Source of the DNA: Nansenia antarctica
Lineage: Eukaryota; Chordata; Actinopteri; Argentiniformes; Microstomatidae
DNA: 64,000 nucleotides
Assembly (NCBI GenBank): GCA_963989245.1
Contig: OZ022346.1
Coordinates: 3,503,881-3,567,880 of the forward strand
Reading direction: 5' to 3'
Position 1 is the first letter of the stretch. Every line of letters begins with the position of its first letter. The position numbers and the translations under genes are program-made. Below, one piece after another: positions 54,001 through 63,970 of this stretch. Below the pieces are notes generated by a model. The model saw nothing but the letters and a program-made list of their open reading frames with translations. It searched no databases and was not told the origin of the DNA.

Positions 54001-55448
54001 AAGACAAATGTAAAAAGGTCAATAACCTGTTAAGATGCCTGTCAGGGAGAGATTGGGGAGCAAGCAGAGCAGCATTGTTTAATGTGTATCAGGCGTTGAT
54101 GAGGGCTTCTCTAGATTATGGATGTTTAGGATACATGTCAGCAGCAGTAAGCCATCTTAAAAAGTTGGATGTGCAACAATCACAAGGACTTAGAATATGT
54201 AGTGGAGCTTTTAAAACATCCCCAGTAGCAGCAATACAAGTTGAAGTTGGGGAACAGCCACTGTGGATACGCAGAATTAAACTATTGTTAGCTTACTGGG
54301 TTAATCTCCAAGGTCAGAATAGTTCACATCCAACTAGGTCTATTGTACAAGATTGTTGGGAGCATAATAAGACTCATTATATGAGTTTTGGATGGATAGG
54401 GAATACAATAGCAAAAAGGTACGATTTAGATAAATTACGGTATAGTCCAGTAATCCCGCACTCAATTATTCCACCCTGGTTATATGTGAATCCATTAGTA
54501 GATTTAGATATACAGCAAGAACTACGAAAGAAGTCCAAACATGCACATCCTGGGAATGTGGTACAAAACTATATTGGTCAGCACTATACAGGCAAGTTCT
54601 TAATTTTTACAGATGGCTCAAAAGACCCAGAGACAGGACGTACAGGAGCTGCAGTATTCTTCCCACAGTATAAAACAGGAATTAAAAAAAGAACCACTGA
54701 TCATTTATCAGTGTACACAGTGGAGCTCCTAGCAATATTGACAGCATTAGAATGGTTGGTAGAGAATAGGGTTAGTAATGCTCTCATTGCCTCTGACAGT
54801 TGGGCAGCACTGTCAAGTATCAGATCGTTGAAATCATGCAGACAGGATATTGTTTTCAAGATCCATCATTTAATTTATGTAATATATAGTATGGATATCA
54901 CTGTTTGCTTTGTTTGGGTTCCTGCTCATGTAGGGGTAGAAGGAAATGAAGATGCGGATATATTAGCTAAGCAGTCACTTAAATCAGAATCAATAGAAAT
55001 GGATATTCCACTTAGTAAAGCTGAGGTAAAATCAATCATTAAAAAACACATGCAGGAACTATGGCAAGAAAACTGGAACAGAAATGAAACAGGAAGGCAT
55101 TTGTTTAACATTCAAAAGAAAGTCGGAATAGGAAGTAGGATGGGCAGGAACCGGAAAGAAGAGACAGTGATATCCCGGCTCAGGATAGGTCATACTGGGT
55201 TGAATGACACACTTTACAGAATAGGAAAACACCCAAACGGCATTTGTGCACACTGCAATAACCCGGAATCTGTTCAGCATGTGCTGCTGGAATGTGGAAA
55301 ATATGAAGAACAGAGAAAGCTCCTGAAAGCAGCAATTCAGAAAGTTAAGTTAAGGTTTACTGTAGGGAACTTACTTGGAAACACAGATAAAATAAATAAC
55401 CAGGTAATTAAATATCTGAAAGAAACAGGATTGATAGGTAGGATTTAA
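51066..55448 (+). pseudogene. LINE copy 2 ORF2, split by a hAT element
   Basis: It begins at the ATG at 51066 and reads through the endonuclease (SILQWNARSLIANGQ to MSKGC) until the hAT element at 51923, stopping at 51983. After the element it continues from 52556 with the reverse transcriptase (YADDGTLW near 53728), RNase H (FTDGSK near 54607, VPAHVGVEGNEDADILAK near 54920) and the intact C-terminal CAHCNNPESVQHVLLEC, ending at 55448. The first 50 bases differ from copy 1; from about 51117 onward the two are nearly identical. Removing the hAT element would restore one frame. Confidence 0.9.
51923..52547. mobile_element. Non-autonomous hAT element 2 (625 bp)
   Basis: The termini TAGGGCTGTTACGATTA and TAGTCGTTTGGGACAGCACTA (inverted) share TAGxGCTGT, and both ends carry subterminal CGATTA/TAATCG motifs. 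An 8-bp duplication AAAGGGTG flanks it (51915-51922 and 52548-52555). Copy 1 shows the empty site at 43541-43548. The interior has T runs and GCTAGCTA-rich sequence, with no coding region. Confidence 0.88.
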
Positions 55449-55673
55449 CCCTACCCCTCCCCACCATTTTGTTTATTTCTTTCATTTACATTTTTCCCCC
55501 TACCCCTCCCCACCATTTTGTTTATTTATTTCATTTACAATTTTCCACCTGTCAAGCTAACGTTCCACACAGTCCGGTAGGGGGTGGTAATGCGCCACAC
55601 AGTCCAGTAGGTGGCGGTAATGCACCTTAAGCTGGTTGCCAACCGCCAATCAAATAAAAAGAAGAAGAAGAAG

Positions 55674-55688
55674 AAGTAAACAACGTAT
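55674..55688. repeat. Target-site repeat 3 of 3 for the LINE pair
   Basis: AAGTAAACAACGTAT follows the tail of copy 2 and leads into TATCTGG, the continuation of the outer element. Confidence 0.85.
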
Positions 55689-56890
55689 TATCTGGAAAGA
55701 CGAGAAGACTGCGTTGTTTCGGATAACTTTACTGTCAAGTAATGTTTCAGGTAAGATTTGCACGTCATACTAATTCATATCACATATTAATGAACAAGTC
55801 CATGTCATGTTGTGTCAATACAAACATGTTCTAATATGCTATTTTAGTGAAAAATCCAACCAAACGTCACACGCGATTGTGAAGCTAATGAATTAACAAG
55901 CTATCTAACTTTAAAGGGTACAATAGCTAAGTTACCAATGTCAATCATTTCAGTAATAATTGTGCCAAATTGGGACCAGTAACATTAACTTGTGTGTGAG
56001 TACGTTACAGTATATGTGTGTGCAAGCATGTTTTTGATATTGTCAATCGTCTCACTTTTACGAGGTGAGCTGGTAAGACAAAACCCAGACTAAATGTATC
56101 TTCACTTGCCTTGCCTATAATTGACGAGGCTAGACAAAGATTCAAGTGTTTAGAGAACATTTATAACACTAGTGTGTTTTCGCAGTGCAAACACAGACAC
56201 ATGTCTGTACATGGTAGGTTGTTAGATTTGCATGTGCATCTCCCTTTCACACATTTTGTTTTTTTGCAGGAGCAGTATACAAGCTCTAAAACTGAAATAT
56301 TTGTCCCGTCTGCATATTATGCACTGGGCGGGAAGAAGATGTGGTTTTTTATTTAGGCTGAACGTAGTAGTAGTCTTTGAGCGGAGAAGTCTAGGCTTTG
56401 GTGGTGTATCATTTTCAGTTTGACCTTCTGCTTCTACTACATTGTAAGGGAGGGGGGGGAGGGAAGGGAGAGAGAGAGACATATGATACTCTATGCATTG
56501 TAATAGTAATGCTTCCAAAGTTATAGCCTAGTTTATTTACAACTCTCCTAATCTGTTTCCCCAGGTAACCCCAGATGCTCAGCCCTGGACTGCATTGCAC
56601 ATCTTCTGGACCTGACCTGACAGGGCTGACCCTGACCCATTGATGCCTTGTTCATATCTTGTTCATGTCATATCTTAGCTTGTTTATATCATATTGTTAA
56701 TAATGTTCATGTCATATCATGTCATATTAATCTTAGCTTGTTTATATCATATTGTTCTTATAAATAACTTATATTGCTATAAAACACACCTGCAGCCTCC
56801 TGTACTGATTTTTCCCTTCTCTTGCGGGCTCTTTCAATGTTTCGTATGTTGGCATACTGCATATAGCATTGTCTATGGTAGCCAATATTG
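55689..56890. other. Outer-element interior without recognised genes
   Basis: Short frames only, none with recognisable domains or repeats of a frame seen elsewhere. A GA-rich tract is at 56446-56482 and AT-rich TCATATC repeats are at 56650-56755. Confidence 0.5.
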
Positions 56891-56904
56891 TGGTTATAGT
56901 GGTT

Positions 56905-57215
56905 CTCCAGCTGCAAAGCCACAGAGAGTCGTGAGATCGGCCCAGAAGATCATCGGCGCCCCCCTCCCCTCTCTGGAAGAGCTGTACAACACACGCTGCC
57001 TCAGGAAGGCCTCCAAGATCTCCAGAGACCCATCCCACCCTGGGAACGAACACTTTGTTCGGCTGCCCTCGGGCAGGCGGTTCAGGACCATGTCCGCAAG
57101 GACAAATAGACTGAAGCTCAGCTTCTACCCTAGGGCCATTCAGGCCCTGAACACAGCAAATACCAAGGTTCTAGGCCCTGGACAATCTAGACAATTTGAT
57201 GGCAGCTACTAGATT
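56905..57215 (+). pseudogene. L2-type LINE ORF2 3' remnant
   Basis: The frame includes RSAQKIIGAPLPSLEELYNT, RCLRKASKISRDPSHPGNEH and FVRLPSGRRFRTMSARTNRL, the C-terminal region of L2-type ORF2. It aligns with the LPSGRR region of the A-unit L2 but is a different subfamily. Only the last 100 or so codons are present; the upstream 70 codons of the frame are unrelated. Confidence 0.8.
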
Positions 57216-57984
57216 GTAATCAAGTGCAATACTGAAACACAACTGTGAACATTTCAAACCTGCAAACTGCGACACTTTAAATGAATGTGCAATAATACTA
57301 TGTGCAATATGACAACCCTCGGGTACATAAGGTTCAGAGATAGGAAATGTTAGGCTATGTATAGCATAGCATAGAGTACAGCACAGTGTTTTATTTGTAT
57401 AGTATAGTAGATAGTGGATATAGCCTTTATTTATGTAAACCAGCTCTTTTCCCTTCTTGTTTTTAGTATTTTTTTTCCTAGCACCAGGGGAGCCCCCCCT
57501 CCCAAATATATATAATACCTATAGTTATATATTTTTACAGCCCTTTCTGCAATTTGGCTTTCTGCAGTGTGAAGATTCACCCACTGTAGAGAACAATGTA
57601 CAAATTTGGTCCAACTTGCATCTGAAAATGCTATAATATTGTCCGTTCGGTTTGTTAAATGCATACAACACTCCATAATTCATCACATCTCGTTATTTCC
57701 CCGCGGTTGCTAGGGTTAACATCCAGTCAGTTGCTAGGGTTAACAGCCATTGTTTACATTTCGGGGTCCTAATGAAGCCGTACTCGAATTCTGATTGGTT
57801 TATCAACTAGAGCGACCAGCGATGTGCCTGAGCAGACAGACTATTAAAAAATAAGTTTGTGAAAATCTCCGACATAATACAGCTGCAAACAAAATTGTTA
57901 TAGACTTAAGATAATTACTTAATATCGTATGTAAGAGATCGTTTACTCTGTAGATGGAAAAAGATAAACTTCGCGATAAACGCA
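57216..57984. other. L2 3' flank and right arm of the outer element
   Basis: No gene. A pair of near-identical stretches at about 57706-57750 (GGTTGCTAGGGTTAACA and GTTGCTAGGGTTAACAG) is the only repeat noticed. Confidence 0.45.
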
Positions 57985-58000
57985 TTCGGCCCACCACCTA
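57985..58000. repeat. Right terminal inverted repeat of the outer element
   Basis: TTCGGCCCACCACCTA mirrors 41109-41124. Confidence 0.75.
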
Positions 58001-58227
58001 GCATTTGCTCATCAAAATCACATTTACCGCAAACTGGAAATAATGACCAACCGGTTACATGTAGTAAAACGTAATGTGATTATTATGGGCCATGTTTTGG
58101 ATATTGACGCTTAGCTTTTCGCCTGAATATGAATGACACAGACACACGCACACACACACACACACACACACAGCAGCCGATAGAAAGACCTCTGTCGCCC
58201 TCTAGCGGTTATATTACACTTTGACCA
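58001..58227 (-). repeat. Remainder of the eighth U2 upstream block
   Basis: It continues the block that stops at 41108 and includes the CA repeat at 58140-58172. It is cut at 58227 by the Harbinger terminus. The uninterrupted form is seen at 8031-8280. Confidence 0.85.
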
Positions 58228-59319
58228 GGGCCCTATTCCACAAAGCTCGATAAAGTTCTAAGCCTCGATAAAGTTCTAAGCCTCGAAAATGTTAGCTTGC
58301 GTTCGGTGCCATCAATGTGGCTCAAATAATTCGCTGCTTGGTTGAGCTCCTTCTGAGTCAGATATAATTAGCCTGCTCCCGACCAGGCTAAAACACAGGC
58401 TATGGTAAGACGCGCGTCAAAAAAGGCTCACGGGCGGAAACTAAACCCCGAACGAAAGTTCCTCATGTGTCTTTTAGGAAATATTAGTTCCCACTTCACA
58501 CGTGATAGATAGATGGATAGGTTGACTGTGTGATAGATAGATAATTTGATATTTTGAAAGTGTGATCGATCGATCGATAGTTTGATTGTGTGATAGATAA
58601 CTTGATATTTTGAAAGTTTGATAGATAGATCGATAGATCAATAAATAAAAGAGTGTTAAAAAAAATAATCATTGTTTCAACTTGCATTGCTGTCATCACA
58701 GCGGTCTGGCTGGCGCAGTGGAGGGTTGGAGTTTGATTTAGATTTTTGAAGATGTTTTTTTTGTTGCATTCATTTGTTATTGATTTATGTTAAAGGGTTA
58801 TTTTGGTTATGAAGGACTGACGGAATAATAGATGGATGCATCTCATACCGAAATGGTATGGGTGTGTTTTGTTTTTATTTATTGGTTTTAATTTATTTTA
58901 TTTGAATTAGAATACAATGAAGGCTATAAAATGAACATGTCCATATACCCACTTAAAAATGTGCGAGGATACGTAACAGCGTTTTGTGACAGAACTTTCA
59001 CTTTCATTCATAAAATTCAACCCGTCTGTGTTACGAAGCACTTGACTTTTGGACCATTGGGACTGACTATAGCGTCATACACCATCAAAGGGGGGGAAAT
59101 GCGACATGAAACATGTCAGAATGTAGCACTATCATGCACAGATCAGCCTTATAACATTTTAGATAGGCACGCTAGACAGGGAGCGCAGATTTATTTTTAT
59201 GGCGTTCCGAAATGAACGATTATATGAGGCTGGGAGGGGAAAATCACAGTATACCCACTAGAAAAAACTAGACTACACCACTGCATGTAGTTATTTAATC
59301 AATTGACATGGGCCTATGC

Positions 59320-59326
59320 TATATAA
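59320..59326 (+). promoter_or_regulatory. TATA box of the Harbinger transposase
   Basis: TATATAA in GCTATATAAGCAG, 37 bases before the ATG at 59363, a suitable core promoter position for a short 5' leader. Confidence 0.5.
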
Positions 59327-59362
59327 GCAGAGCCTGCTCATATACCTATAGGCTAGACAACG

Positions 59363-60734
59363 ATGGCATGTCCATTTCTCAACAACCCTGTGCATTTAGA
59401 GGCGCAGATCATCAGAAGAGAATTCTTTCCACGAGCTCCAAGAGTCTTCAGGGACAGAACCAATCCACTGGCCTTTCCTGATGAGTACCTGTGGGAGAGG
59501 TATAGGTTCAGCAGGCCAACCATAGTTTATTTATGTACTTTGCTGGAGCCACAAATTAGGAGGCACACACACCGCAGCCATGCATTGACCACAGTTCAGT
59601 CTGTCTGCATAGGCTTGCGTTTTTTCGCATGTGGGGCATTTTTGTACACAGTTGGAGACACAGAAGGTCTCGCTAAGGCAACGGTATGCCGGGAAGTACG
59701 AAGGGTGTACCTTGCCCTAAAGCATTGCCTCGCGGACTTCATAATTTTCCCTGGTCACCTGGAAACACGAAGAATCCAGCAGGAGTTTTATTCTATTGCA
59801 GGTGTGATGCGTGTTAAAATAGATGTAAAGTAGCCTACAGGACAAGCGTCTGTATTAACTTGATCCTCTCCTCCAGGCTTCCCCAATGTTCTAGGCGCAA
59901 TAGACTGCACCCATGTGCGCATCAAGGCCCCATCTGGACCTGTGGAGGCAGACTATGTCAATCGGAAATCTTTCCATAGTCTAAATATACAGGTATGTCC
60001 ATACACTGTCAGGCAGAATAGTAATAACTGCTTTTGGATCAAATGTGCACATCTGTGCTAATAGATGAAATTAGTTTTGATGTGAACACTCAGTTATGCA
60101 TAACAATGTATCTGCCAAGCAAAGTGTGCCACATCATTGAAGGTCTCCCTCTATGCCATCAGATGACCTGCGAGGCAAATTGCGTGATTTCTAGCATTGA
60201 AGCCAAATGGCCTGGCTCTGTCCATGATTCCAGAATATTTCGAGCATCATCACTAGCACACAGGTTTACACAAGGCAAGATAATTACTTTCCAAGTTTCA
60301 TTTAATGTATTTGAAGCTGAAGAATGTCATGCATATGTAACCAATACTTCTATTCTATAGGGCAGTTTAATGGAGTTCTGCTTGGAGACAGAGGCTATCC
60401 CTGCATGCCACACTTGCTGACTCCCTACCCAGACCCAGCAACCCAAGCAGAGAGGGCCTTCAACCATGCCCACAACAAAACAAGGGCACGAATTGAGATG
60501 TGCTTTGGGCAACTGAAGTGTAGATTTCAGTGCCTGAAAAGCCTCAGGGTCACCCCCGACAGGGCCTGTGACATCACTGTAGCCTGTGCAGTCTTGCACA
60601 ACATTGCAGTCATACGCCGTGAGAGACTTCCCCCAATGTTGCCGGAGGAGCAATGGGAAGATGTCACACTAGGCTTGGAACCCATGGATGGAAGAACTAT
60701 GCGGGACCATTATAAAGACAGCTATTTCAGTTAA
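59363..60734 (+). CDS. PIF/Harbinger DDE transposase, four exons
   Basis: Exons at 59363-59801, 59877-59992, 60163-60274 and 60361-60734 join in frame to 346 codons, close to HARBI1-family length. The start MACPFLNNPV is typical of the family. An N-terminal helix-turn-helix region (LTTVQSVCIGLRFFACG, ATVCREVRRVYLAL) precedes the DDE nuclease: GAIDCTHV (first Asp), GSVHDSRIF (second Asp), LLGDRGYP, and RARIEMCFGQLK (Glu). The product should cut and join transposon ends together with the Myb/SANT-like protein. Introns are 75, 170 and 86 bp. Intron 3 starts with GC (CAAG|GCAAG), a rare GC-AG type, unless the true junction differs. No stop or frameshift is seen, so it could be functional. Confidence 0.85.
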
Positions 60735-60791
60735 TGTATTGTATTAATGGTCACCTTTGTTTGAGTTCACCCTTTTATTTAAAAGCTTAGC

Positions 60792-60808
60792 ATTTAAGAC
60801 AAAAAAGC
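60792..60808. repeat. Target duplication, left copy, of the inserted retroposon
   Basis: ATTTAAGACAAAAAAGC, repeated exactly at 62005-62021. Confidence 0.85.
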
Positions 60809-62004
60809 CCCAAACTACGAACCCCCCGCCACCACCCCCAACCAGACAAACAACGACCGCACCAACGACTCAGACACTTGTAACTAGCAGACACCTGACA
60901 AATATTTCAACATCCACGACAGCACAGGCAAAAAAGAGACGGCAATTCTGGACTTCCAACACACAAACATGACCATTGCTCAACATCGGTTAGCCCCAAC
61001 TGAACCTCTGACCAAGCAGTGGTCAGAGGCTAGGGAGGTGGCCCTCTGTCTTCTTTTTCCAAGAACAGGTGGAGTCCAGAACAGACCTGACGTGGCAGCA
61101 CCAGGAGGGGACCAGCCAGGCCCAGACCCCCTCGGCCCAGAGGGAGGAGACCCAAGTGATGAGTGGAGCATGCGGGACACAGGGGAGTGTCTGGAAACTA
61201 TTCAAACTCCAGATACCCAGTGTACCTGCATGCTCTCAGGTTTTCTTCCATCCTCTAGGTCCAGACCCTGCAGTAGACACGAAGGGCAACAGCCAGAGCC
61301 TAAGAGACCAGGGGACCGGCCGGGCCAGGAAACAACGCAGGGAGGCGAGAGCAGAGGGTCTGCACACGGAGTGGAGCAGCACAGCACAGACCTCCTCGAC
61401 CCAGAGGAAAGGAACCGAGAAAAGGAGTGGAGCATGTGGGACACAGGAGAGTGGCTGGCAGACGTAAAATCTCCAGCGGCCCTGTGTACCCGCATGCTCT
61501 CAGGTTTCCCTTTTTCCCCTAGATCTGGACTCTGTGACGTGGACCAAGGCCAGCAGCCCAAGGTGACCAGATCCAGAAAAGGAGGTAGTGGACACGATTC
61601 AGGGAGTGCAGTGGCGGCAACCGACACACCCCTCGCGCACGCAGAAGCAAGCCTGCCCACACCCCTGCAGAAGAACATACCCCTGGCCCAAGAAAAAAAG
61701 TATCTGGTGGAACCCAGTGAACGCTGCCCCCGACCCCACCACCACGCCCCCCCCCCCCCCCCCCCGTTCACACAGACATTTGGAAGAGGCCCCTCTCCAA
61801 TCTCCAACCCCCCCCCTCACCAGTTCCAAACCTGCCCGACTTACCAGAACTTTCAAAACTTTAACTGAATTTATGTGATTGTGAAATGTGACAGATGATA
61901 TAATAGGATCATGTAAATAATGTATGGTGAGATGATGATGATAATGTATGACCTACTGTTTGCCTGTATCCTGCACTGAAAATGTAAAATCTAAATAAAA
62001 TAGA
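60809..62004 (+). mobile_element. Retroposed 1.2-kb sequence of unknown origin
   Basis: It lies between two 17-bp direct repeats in the space between the two convergent Harbinger genes. The right end is A-rich (AAATCTAAATAAAATAGA) with an AATAAA, consistent with target-primed insertion of a polyadenylated RNA. The interior contains two diverged copies of a segment of about 280 bp (near 61060-61330 and 61340-61600), recognised by GAGTGGAGCATG and CGCATGCTCTCAGG/TGCATGCTCTCAGG. A 20-base C run lies at about 61747. Confidence 0.65.
60969..61868 (+). CDS. Unrecognised 299-residue ORF in the retroposed sequence
   Basis: I do not recognise this protein. It starts MTIAQHRLAPTEPLTKQWSE and is rich in Pro, Gly, Arg and Gln. 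It contains two repeats: EWSMRDTGECL...CTCMLSGFLPSSRSRP and EWSMWDTGEWLADVKSP...CTRMLSGFPFSPRSG. The C-terminus is His/Pro-rich because of a C run. The frame stays open over 900 bases despite high GC, and the repeat is conserved at protein level, which favours past coding function. Low complexity could also give an open frame by chance. It may be the tail of a LINE ORF1 or a retroposed host transcript. Confidence 0.4.
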   Translation: MTIAQHRLAPTEPLTKQWSEAREVALCLLFPRTGGVQNRPDVAAPGGDQPGPDPLGPEGGDPSDEWSMRDTGECLETIQTPDTQCTCMLSGFLPSSRSRPCSRHEGQQPEPKRPGDRPGQETTQGGESRGSAHGVEQHSTDLLDPEERNREKEWSMWDTGEWLADVKSPAALCTRMLSGFPFSPRSGLCDVDQGQQPKVTRSRKGGSGHDSGSAVAATDTPLAHAEASLPTPLQKNIPLAQEKKYLVEPSERCPRPHHHAPPPPPPFTQTFGRGPSPISNPPPHQFQTCPTYQNFQNFN

Positions 62005-62021
62005 ATTTAAGACAAAAAAGC

Positions 62022-62042
62022 ATGTCAAAGTTGTTTTTGAAA
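62022..62042. other. Junction between the retroposon and the Myb/SANT gene
   Basis: A short T-rich stretch after the right target duplication, leading into the end of the minus-strand gene. Confidence 0.4.
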
Positions 62043-63883
62043 TTATTTTATTTTTTTACAACTTCTGTTGTCTCTGTGAAGACAAAAAAAAGAAACATTA
62101 AATTTCAGTCCAGAGTCAGACCATGACCTTCTGCTTCTGCTGTTTAAATGTATACTTACTTGCTTCTCCACCTGGCCTTCCAGTAACTCAATTTCCAGTT
62201 TGAGCTTCTTGCAGCGCAGTTTGGATTGCTCGCTGCGCAGTCTGAATTGCTCCCTGCGCATTCCCTGTAGTTGGACCTCTCCATCAAGATATTTCGAATA
62301 CAGGGAACGGACGGACTGAAAGGGAAATTGTGTCAGAGTAGCAGACCCTAGATGTAATAGCATAGCAATATGAGTAGTTACTTACTTCAGTACTTGGTGT
62401 TAGGCTTGTGCTTGGTTGGTCCTGCAAAAAAGTTGTTGGGTTTTACATAATTTAAAGAATGCAGCATTTATTCTTATTTAATAATTTATTTATAATTAAT
62501 TATTAAATAAATTAATTCTTTATTTAATTTAAAGAATGCAGCATCATCCAAAACTTTCCACATTAAATGGTTTTACCTCTGCCACTTCAGTGAAAGCGGA
62601 AATGGTGTCCTCCTCCAGCTCCCTAGACGTGCTGGGGCCATCTCCCTGCAAATACAAAACACTGCAGTTAAAGCAAAAGAATGAATTTGCATAAGATGCA
62701 TGGTATCTTTGCTAAGCAAGGACGACTCACACATAGGTCAGGGTCTAGGTCTTGAGGAGGATCGATAAGTGCCATGATGTTTCTCTTCACTGAAAGATAA
62801 AGACTCATTAGTTTTTGCCATTGAGAGACTGATCTGTTGAGGAAGAGTAGTAGATAATACCTTGCACATATTGAGAAACGTTGCCTTGGGGAGGGACGTC
62901 TGATGAGGTCCCCCCCTCTATTCCCTCAACCGTAGGTCGGCCCCGGTTCTGCCCGAGGACTCGCTCCTCCGCAGAGGTGAGGTCCTGCGGTGGAGGTCCC
63001 CCACCAGTGGCAGCGGCGTCAGCCAGTTTTTTGGTCGCTAAAAAGGGACATATTTCCAGATCAACAACTACTTGACCAAGGACATTTCACATTTCATTAT
63101 AGGCTACTTACCACTCTGGAAAATATTTTTATATTTGATTTTGACCTGCTGCCAGGTGCGAACCTCACCACTGGGATGGCTCCTGTTGAGATGTAACAGA
63201 GTAATTAATATAAGCCAAGGGTTACTACATTTCACATTTACATGACATGTTTGCCATTAGCAGAAGCCTTCATCCAAAGTGACACATACATAAGTGAATC
63301 ATCTATCCATCAGTAATCATGAGAAGAAGTAATCTATGCCAAGACAGTCTATGGTCATTGGCAGTTACAATGCTAGAAGAACATCATTACTAGGTGAGAA
63401 AGGCTTCAAACACCTCACCCATTTAGAGTAATTGAGAGTAAATGCATTGTAGTTATGTCAGTTGTGGTAAGTGCGTCTACACCATCATTTTAAACAGACA
63501 TCTGATATTATTATATTATATTATATATTATTGAGACTGATAAGATCACAGTAGTGAATGTTCATTTATTACAAGATGACAATAAAACAATAGGTAAGCT
63601 ATATCACTTACGCATTTAACCCGTCCGCAATTCTTTGCCACGCCATCTCCCTGGCTTTATTCACTACGGCAGTGCTGCCTTTGCGCGTGATGACTGGCCT
63701 TTCCTTGTCGTATAGCTCAACCAATAAAAGTTGCTCTGCCCTAATGAAAGAGCCGGCACGAGGGCTTTTTTCGTTTTTTTTTTGCCATTGTATCGTCATT
63801 TCGACTATTGGCTCTTCTGGGCTTTTTATATCTTCGGCCACGCGCCCATATCGAAGATTTGTAAGCCTGTCTTCTGTGAACAC
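62043..63883 (-). CDS. Harbinger-encoded Myb/SANT-like DNA-binding protein, seven exons
   Basis: Minus-strand exons at 63612-63883, 63112-63182, 62861-63037, 62731-62789, 62577-62645, 62386-62421 and 62043-62315 join in one frame with GT-AG introns, giving about 318 residues. Exons 1 and 2 encode a trihelix-type Myb/SANT domain: FIRAEQLLLVELYDKE, NKAREMAWQRIADGLNA, then SGEVRTWQQVKIKYKNIFQ. Exons 3-6 are a Pro/Ser/Glu-rich linker. Exon 7 encodes a coiled coil with REQFRLRSEQSKLRCKKLKL and EIELLEGQVEKQ. The layout resembles NAIF1-like proteins and the Myb-like partner of vertebrate Harbinger transposases, which binds transposon ends and helps nuclear entry. A GTAAGT after EKQ leaves the exact C-terminus uncertain. 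No disabling change is seen. Introns 1-6 hold no other gene. Confidence 0.8.
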
Positions 63884-63962
63884 TGATTACACAAGGCTGA
63901 TCCTCATTCGAGGAATCACCTGAGGCTTGAATACCAATCTCGAGTTGCCTGAGCGCCGCATT

Positions 63963-63970
63963 TATTTATA
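63963..63970 (-). promoter_or_regulatory. TATA-like element of the Myb/SANT gene
   Basis: The minus strand reads TATAAATA about 80 bases upstream of the ATG at 63883 and close to the expected right terminus of the transposon. Confidence 0.35.

Larger units (their letters stand above)
47800..55673 (+). mobile_element. I/Nimb-like LINE, copy 2, chimeric, with two insertions
   Basis: The 5' UTR and ORF1 differ strongly from copy 1, while ORF2 and the 3' UTR (55449-55673) are nearly identical to it. ORF1 is split by a CR1-like LINE (47938-49888) and ORF2 by a hAT element (51923-52547). The tail is (GAA)n followed by target-site repeat 3. Confidence 0.85.
41109..58000. mobile_element. Outer DNA element of the 16.9-kb composite
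   Basis: The left end TAGGCGGTGGGCCGAA (41109) and right end TTCGGCCCACCACCTA (to 58000) are inverted repeats with one mismatch. GCA flanks both sides (41106-41108 and 58001-58003), and the U2 upstream block reads continuously across when the element is removed (compare 8030-8045). Apart from the inserted LINEs it consists of 41109-41398 and 55689-58000. No transposase is recognised, so it is probably non-autonomous. The superfamily is not assigned. Confidence 0.7.

Noticed and set aside
58931..59215. A 94-residue frame upstream of the transposase
   Set aside because: No recognisable domain, AT-rich composition, and it lies in the non-coding left part of the Harbinger.
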